From Humulus lupulus (lineage: Eukaryota; Streptophyta; Magnoliopsida; Rosales; Cannabaceae): a DNA stretch of 64,000 nucleotides. The notes under the pieces were generated by a model that worked only from the letters and a program-made list of their open reading frames with translations, ran no database searches and was not told the origin of the DNA. This document shows, piece after piece, positions 58,783 to 64,000 of the stretch; positions within the stretch are counted from its first letter, which is position 1; every line of letters starts with the position of its first letter. The translations under genes and the position numbers were made by a program. Location: the NCBI RefSeq assembly GCF_963169125.1, contig NC_084795.1, positions 275,662,122 through 275,726,121 of the forward strand, given 5' to 3'.

Positions 58783-60823
58783 CACTACAACATTAAAGGT
58801 ATTAGCGGTGGTAAGGTCCGCTGCCAATACCAATTACCAGCGGGGTTCCGCTGCTACTACCCCGCTGGTAATTAATAGCCGCTAATAATACTTATTAGCG
58901 GCGGACTGACATAACTGCTGCTAATAATATATTATTAGGGTCGTTAATACATGTGTTAGAGGCACAAATATTAGCCATGGGGTCCGTCGGTAATAATTTT
59001 TTATTATACTTTTTAATATTAATTTAAAATAAATTAATATTTATTAAATTTAAATATTTTTAAAACTATTTCATGATAAATTTTAATAAAATAATCAATT
59101 AATTAATTTAAACATAACTAACATTAAAATTAATACATAATTTTAATTTTTATCAAACTAACTAATATCGCTATTGTCATTAAGAATAAATACATGGTTA
59201 ATTTAATCAAAATACATAAACTAATAACTAAATATAATCATTAAAGTCAATTTGGTAATTATTCTCATTTTCAAAATTTTGCTATGGCTGTGGCTGTGGC
59301 GGTACTAGTGGTTGTGTCTGTGGCGGTGAAGAAATATAAGGTTGTTGTGAAGATCATCCAACCATGAGGTCCCTATACTGATCCTGAGGTTGTGGCTTAT
59401 CGGGGTGGATAAAAAGGTTGCTCTTGTTGCAGCGACCCGCCCCAAAACTCACCATGTCTAACAAATGGCTGCTAAGACGTACCACCTTCAGATTTGTGAT
59501 GGCAAATACCTCTCTAGAAAGTTGTCAAACTGTGATTTATACAGATTACTGGGTTGCTGAGGTGTCACCATCTGAATCGTCTCACGCATTGCCTTCATCA
59601 TCAGAGCCAAAGTAGTCATATCTTCATGAGGCGAAGGAACAATATGTGCTTGGGACTGACTTTGATTTGTAGAGTTGGAGGTTGACTTTCTCACTTTCCC
59701 TTTCACCCTATAATCCACTCCTCTTTGGTAGTCAAATATTTCCCCGAGTATTTTACTTAGTATCTCATATTGATCGACCGGAGACGAATCAACGCCAGAT
59801 TCATTACCAGACCCTTCACTCAGACAACTGCCTACCAAGCTGTGACCTCTGAAGCTCTACCGCCATTTTTTCTTGTATAAAGAAAACATTAGAAACAAAA
59901 AACTAAGATAATTTTTCGAATATGAGAACACAATAATATTCACTTACATAATCTTGTTGAGCTACCTTGTTGACAAAAGTTTTTGTCAATTTTTTCATAT
60001 GAGCATCCCTCCAAGTATCATCAACATGCGTATTTGGGTGCTCCTATACAAATGTAAACAAAGTGTTTTAGAATGTGTTATTTTGTAAGATTAAATTAGC
60101 ATCTTCACTTACATATTTGTGACGCTAAGCTGCCAACGATTCTGTGCCTTGTGTTGTTACATACTTCATTTGTTTTCTGTTTGCTTGGTTTTTGGCGGAG
60201 CGAGCCAAAAATATTTCGCTAAAAAATAACTCACAAATATCCTTCCATGTCTCCTTAGTGCAATGGTCAGGTGGCTTAGAGAGGACATTCTCCCAATCTT
60301 CTGGTCTCGCATAATGATTTTTTAAGTGCCTATGTTTGATGGTCTTTCTCTCACGAAATCTTTCGCTTATCTCCTTATAGACAGTTGCCAGAACTGACTC
60401 AAGTTGTGGATGACCGTCTATATTATAGTAATATTGCATTAAGAAAAAAACATTTTAGATGACTTTGTAAATAATGCCAATAAATAATGTAGAGCATAAA
60501 ATTTGTCATTTTTACCCTCATACAATCAAGCACTTGATCTTTAAACTATTGAGGTAAATCAGCAAAATCCAAGTAATGTCCCAAACACAACATTGCAACT
60601 TGAGTGCCTAACATGCGAATAAAAGCTTGGTCCTCCAGCCCAACCACTTTGTTCGTCACAGGATCAAGCTCTAGACCCAATGGTTTATCGGCTTTTTTCC
60701 TTCGTTCTTCAATAATATTATTACTAGCAAGGTCACGACCCTTTCTTCTCGTTGGCGGGGCTTTAAAATTTATTAACAATGACCAATATTAATATTTGTT
60801 TACCCAAAAACGGACTACGTACC
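58783..60823 (-). mobile_element. Third CACTA-type element, left end only
   Basis: CACTACAACATTAAAGG at 58783 followed by subterminal AGCGG/CCGCT blocks (ATTAGCGGTGG, GTCCGCTGCC, TAGCCGCTAA, TTATTAGCGGCGG). Inside is a minus-strand TnpA-like gene, so this is its 3' end. The element is interrupted near 60824 by LTR-retrotransposon sequence and its other end is not seen. This is a different family from the other two CACTA elements. Confidence 0.75.
59488..60779 (-). pseudogene. TnpA-like (PF03004-type) transposase fragment of the third CACTA element
   Basis: Three blocks on the minus strand. 60779-60546: APPTRRKGRDLASNN ... LGLELDPVTNKVVGLEDQ, stopped by TAG at 60546 after ADLPQ although FKDQVLDCMR follows in frame. 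60439-60125: NIDGHPQLESVLATVYKEISERFRERK ... EDWENVLSK ... TKETWKDICELFFSEIFLARSAKNQANRKQMKYVTTQGTESLAA, then TAG where RHKY continues. 59838-59488: EILSKILGEIFDYQRGVDYRVKGKVRK to LERYLPSQI, with a frame break near 59840. Order and motifs follow the plant transposase family that pairs with Transposase_21. The 5' exons are missing because of the later insertion. Confidence 0.7.
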
Positions 60824-61200
60824 TGATGACATGGCAGGATTGATCTACACGTGGGAGGCACGTGGCTATTTTTAGGAAGTGTATCCTGCTCGGCCATCGA
60901 CCTGAAGACTGTTGGTTTATCATACATCATACTTATGTGCGACTAGCCTGGTCGCATTATATTCATTTATTTCCTTCAGATCTGCAATCTTGTAATTATG
61001 CATTTATTGTATTTTCTTTATTTATCCAGACACGCAAGTCTTAATTGTAATTAAGGCCCATTGGCCCATGTAACCTTCTTGAGCCTACATATATGAATCA
61101 AAAGGCTCAAGGGAGGGGAATTTGGAGACTGAGAGAATTCTGAGAGAAAGATAGTGTAATTCCCTACTACCTTAGAGTCGTTACTAAGTGAGTTTAAAAC
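60824..61200 (+). repeat. LTR-like fragment
   Basis: Begins TGATGACATGGCAGGATTG. Contains ACATATATGAATC (about 61088, possible TATA) followed by a purine-rich leader-like stretch (GGGAGGGGAATTTGGAGACTG). It resembles a plus-strand LTR but no partner is visible; not homologous to the LTR at 61482. Confidence 0.4.
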
Positions 61201-61210
61201 GTGCATTTTA

Positions 61211-62150
61211 CTAGCTAACCAAGCTAGTCAAATAATTTGGGTTCGGGTTCGACGGTAATGACGCTGAACTTCCGGTGTCACCGTGGCCTATCGGTTGTTT
61301 TCCCGACCGCTGTTGGACTTCAGGGTTTTGTCCATCGGAAACAGCAGTATGGTGAGCCTCCTGCCCACCAGGCTGATCCGTCTCATTACCATGTCTCAAG
61401 TGAGTAAACACCATGATGAACTTTGATCTGAATCTTTCACAATAGCACTAATCTGTAGCTCTCAATGAAAGCACCAAACTGTTGATGCGGTTTTTTGCCA
61501 ACAGTGAATTATGTAAATAGCTGGGATAGATTAGTGCTTAATGATAAACCGTAATAAGAAAAATGATACTTAAAAATGCTAGAAATGAAATATCAAGAAC
61601 ACTCGTTCCTTTTTACGTGGTTCGGAGGTTAAAATCTCCCTAGTCCACGAGTCTATATTATTACTGTATATCTCTCTATATTTTGACAGAGTATTTGCCT
61701 TACAGAGAAAAACCAACCTCTCCCCCTATCCAAGGTCTCAGTATTTATAGAAAAACGATCCCTTGGTAGACGTTGGGGTCATCACGTGAATATTGATTCC
61801 TCATGTGACCTGTCTCGCACCAATGATGAATATTACAATTTATATTAAGGTATGGTCTAATCATTAGGTGAAACTGATCATGGGTCGTCTGGCATTATCG
61901 GACATGTGATGTCTGATCATGCACGATTATATTACGTGTTCAGAAATTCAGGGATAAACGGATATGTGATGTCTGATCACGCACGTTTACATAACGTATC
62001 CAGATTTATAAAGATCCATGGACATGGCAGATCATTAGCGTACCCCGAGCTGAGCATAGCATCAGGTCGTGTCTCAGATGCCATGCTTCATAAGTGTTCC
62101 TAGCTCGTGCCTATTGCTTTGTACTCATCGACTTGATGGACCCAAAACGG
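61211..62150 (-). mobile_element. Minus-strand LTR-retrotransposon fragment: LTR, leader and gag start
   Basis: Reading on the minus strand: an LTR from about 62150 to 61482 with TATAAATA near 61745, then a leader with TTGGTGCTTTCATTGAGAGC (a leader seen in several plant LTR families), then a gag-like start at 61414 (MVFTHLRHGNETDQPGGQ) running 67 codons to 61211. The rest is missing. The upstream LTR part has two imperfect tandem units (GATGTCTGATCATGCACG and GATGTCTGATCACGCACG, about 55 bp apart near 61908 and 61967). The LTR start is approximate. Confidence 0.55.
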
Positions 62151-64000
62151 GTATGTTTTAAATATTTATACTCGCAAGCGCACGAATCGTATTTATAGAA
62201 TAGTTTTCGTGTAAGCACGAGATCGAACCCAAAGGAGTTGACTAAAATCGAAAATGAAACTATTTTAAACCAAAATTAATAAATTCTAACCTAGATCCAA
62301 ATATTGATGCAAATTTGTAACAATAAAAATAAAATAAAAGACAATAGTATAGAAATTGAAGACAATATATATAAATAAATAAAAGACAATATATATAAAT
62401 AAAAGACAATATATATAGATATAAATTAATAATAGAAATGAAGATGGTAAAATAAGATTATTAAGGATTAGAATCTACAAAATATAAGTTCAATAATATT
62501 TATAAGTACATTGATTCCAAAGTTTTAGTGATAGTTAAAATAAATCAAACTATCATTTTTTAAATAGATTTATAACTTTAAGCACAAATTATTTATAAAA
62601 AGATAGGATTTTTCTTCACTTTTCAAAATTATAATTTCAAAGCATTTAGTGTAAATCAATCTAATGAAATAACAAATAAATCAATGAACATTATTTATAA
62701 GGCAAAACATAATATTTTTGTTGTAAGCATGGATGTGTACAATTTAATGACACATCTTACACAAAGAATATTATGTATTTGCACTAATGAAGAACAAAGT
62801 TTAAATATGTGCTAACAATCCAAAATACATGATATTTAAGATGAAAGAAGATATTTGAAGAAGAAAATTCCATAAACTTTGTTGCACAAAATGGGAAATC
62901 AACATACAAAATAAACACTATCTAGTTACAAATTGTTTCATCATCACCTTAATAATCTTAAAAAGATTAGAAACACATAGCTAGAATAACAAATACAAAC
63001 TAAAAATTACAAACATAAATAGGAAAATTTGGAGGATGAACCTCCAAATTTTTCCTCTAAAAATACATAGAAAAAAATAAAAAGAAGAAGAAGATGAAGA
63101 GAATTGAGAGGTTTTGAATGTGTAGAAACTTTGTGTAGAGTAACCTCCCTCTAAAAATGGACCACAAATCTCTTATTTATAGCCAAAAAATGATGATTAA
63201 AATAATCAATTCAAATTAATTAAATTGATTAAATTAATTGAATTAATTATAAAATGGCAAATAGGGATAAATTATAGGGTGTAATAATTATGTTTTTGGG
63301 TAAAAAGTATAGAAAGTGAGGTAAAAATGTGGTATTTTTAGACATAGGGGACAAATGGTACATTTTGCTTTTTTATGGGCTCAAGAAAATAATACTTTGT
63401 GGCATGCTTTGGGTGGCTTCGGCTGGCAGGAGGCCAAGTGACTGAAGGCAGCAATGTGGGCAGAGGAGTACACGGCTGGGCATGTGATAGCCAAAAGATA
63501 GTGCTGAAGGAAGCTTGAACGAATTGATTGAAGAGGAAGGATTGAAGCTTGGGCATAAGCTTGGGCCTTGCTTGGGCTGGCTGAAAGTATTCAAAAATAC
63601 CAACATTTCATTTCTTTTTTCTCAAAAATGCCACCTTTCTTCCTTCTTTTCCTTACTTTTCAAAGCCCAAAATTGCAACAACTTTCCTACAAAATAAACA
63701 TAAACTAAATCATAATAAAATATTTTCAACTATAAAATAAATCAATTTAATTATTTGAAAACATTAATTATAACTCAATTTATATTTAACATTTAAATTT
63801 AATAATACAACATTTTTTTACCTCAAATTCAACTACAATAATTCAAATAATTAACTACATCATTTTACAACAAAATAACTATAAAAACACACAAAAACAT
63901 ATAAAATCAAAATAAACCCAATAAATTCAAAATTACTTAAAAACTTAATAAATCAATTAAAAACTCAAGATTTAAGCAACAATTAGCACATAAAAAGTGG
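62151..64000. other. AT-rich region, probably transposon-derived, no gene supported
   Basis: 62160-62250 (CTCGCAAGCGCACGAATCG; minus-strand TATAAATACG) looks like part of an LTR or promoter on the minus strand. A threefold repeat of GACAATATATATA(A/G)AT is at about 62362-62421. The GC-richer piece at 63370-63590 has only short chance frames. Otherwise very A/T-rich. Confidence 0.4.

Noticed and set aside
59418..59615. Plus-strand frame of 65 codons in the third CACTA element
   Set aside because: Antisense to the C-terminal part of the minus-strand TnpA-like gene, which has family motifs.
63338..63697. Open frames of 60-77 codons near the right edge
   Set aside because: Overlapping on both strands in a GC-richer patch; no motif, no splice context.

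Overview
The window is nuclear DNA from a flowering plant. Evidence: AT-rich sequence, GT-AG introns, plant-specific gene families and dense plant transposons; the intron-rich, AT-rich intergenic style suggests a eudicot. The species cannot be named from the sequence alone. Three host genes are supported, all on the + strand: an annexin (7919-10846, 6 exons, 317 aa) and two low-molecular-weight purple acid phosphatases (13255-22634, 7 exons, 350 aa; 34810-39888, 7 exons, 344 aa). The phosphatases are tandem paralogues with identical intron positions and phases.

Almost everything else is transposon. From left to right: a CACTA (En/Spm) element running in from the left edge and ending at 6491 (decayed TNP2-type transposase plus a gene ending in a Ulp1/C48 protease domain); the annexin; a foldback MITE (11911-12725); the first phosphatase, whose first intron carries an LTR retrotransposon with ~1.04 kb LTRs; a 12 kb spacer holding a hAT-like MITE with 8-bp duplication, a deletion derivative of the first CACTA family with a perfect long palindrome, a Mutator-like MITE with a perfect 9-bp duplication, a repeated ~0.4 kb foldback family, and a 1.8 kb foldback element; then the second phosphatase, with two more members of the foldback family in its introns.

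From 41423 to 58358 is a complete 16.9 kb second CACTA element with GCGCCGGCAAAAG-type subterminal repeats. Its transposase gene was split by a 7.1 kb Ty3/gypsy chromovirus-type element (45660-52804, TSD accac). Its second gene (55880-57904) is a PF03004-type TnpA-like transposase. Between the two genes lies a four-copy array of ~206-bp repeats, each folding into a ~131-nt hairpin whose two arms change in concert from copy to copy; this is the most unusual structure in the window. The right edge holds a third CACTA family (left end at 58783, minus-strand TnpA-like gene) invaded by LTR-retrotransposon fragments, then featureless AT-rich sequence.

Most transposase and polyprotein frames are broken by stops at sites where the family alignment expects Gln or Trp, consistent with decay by deamination of methylated cytosine. 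The three host genes look intact.
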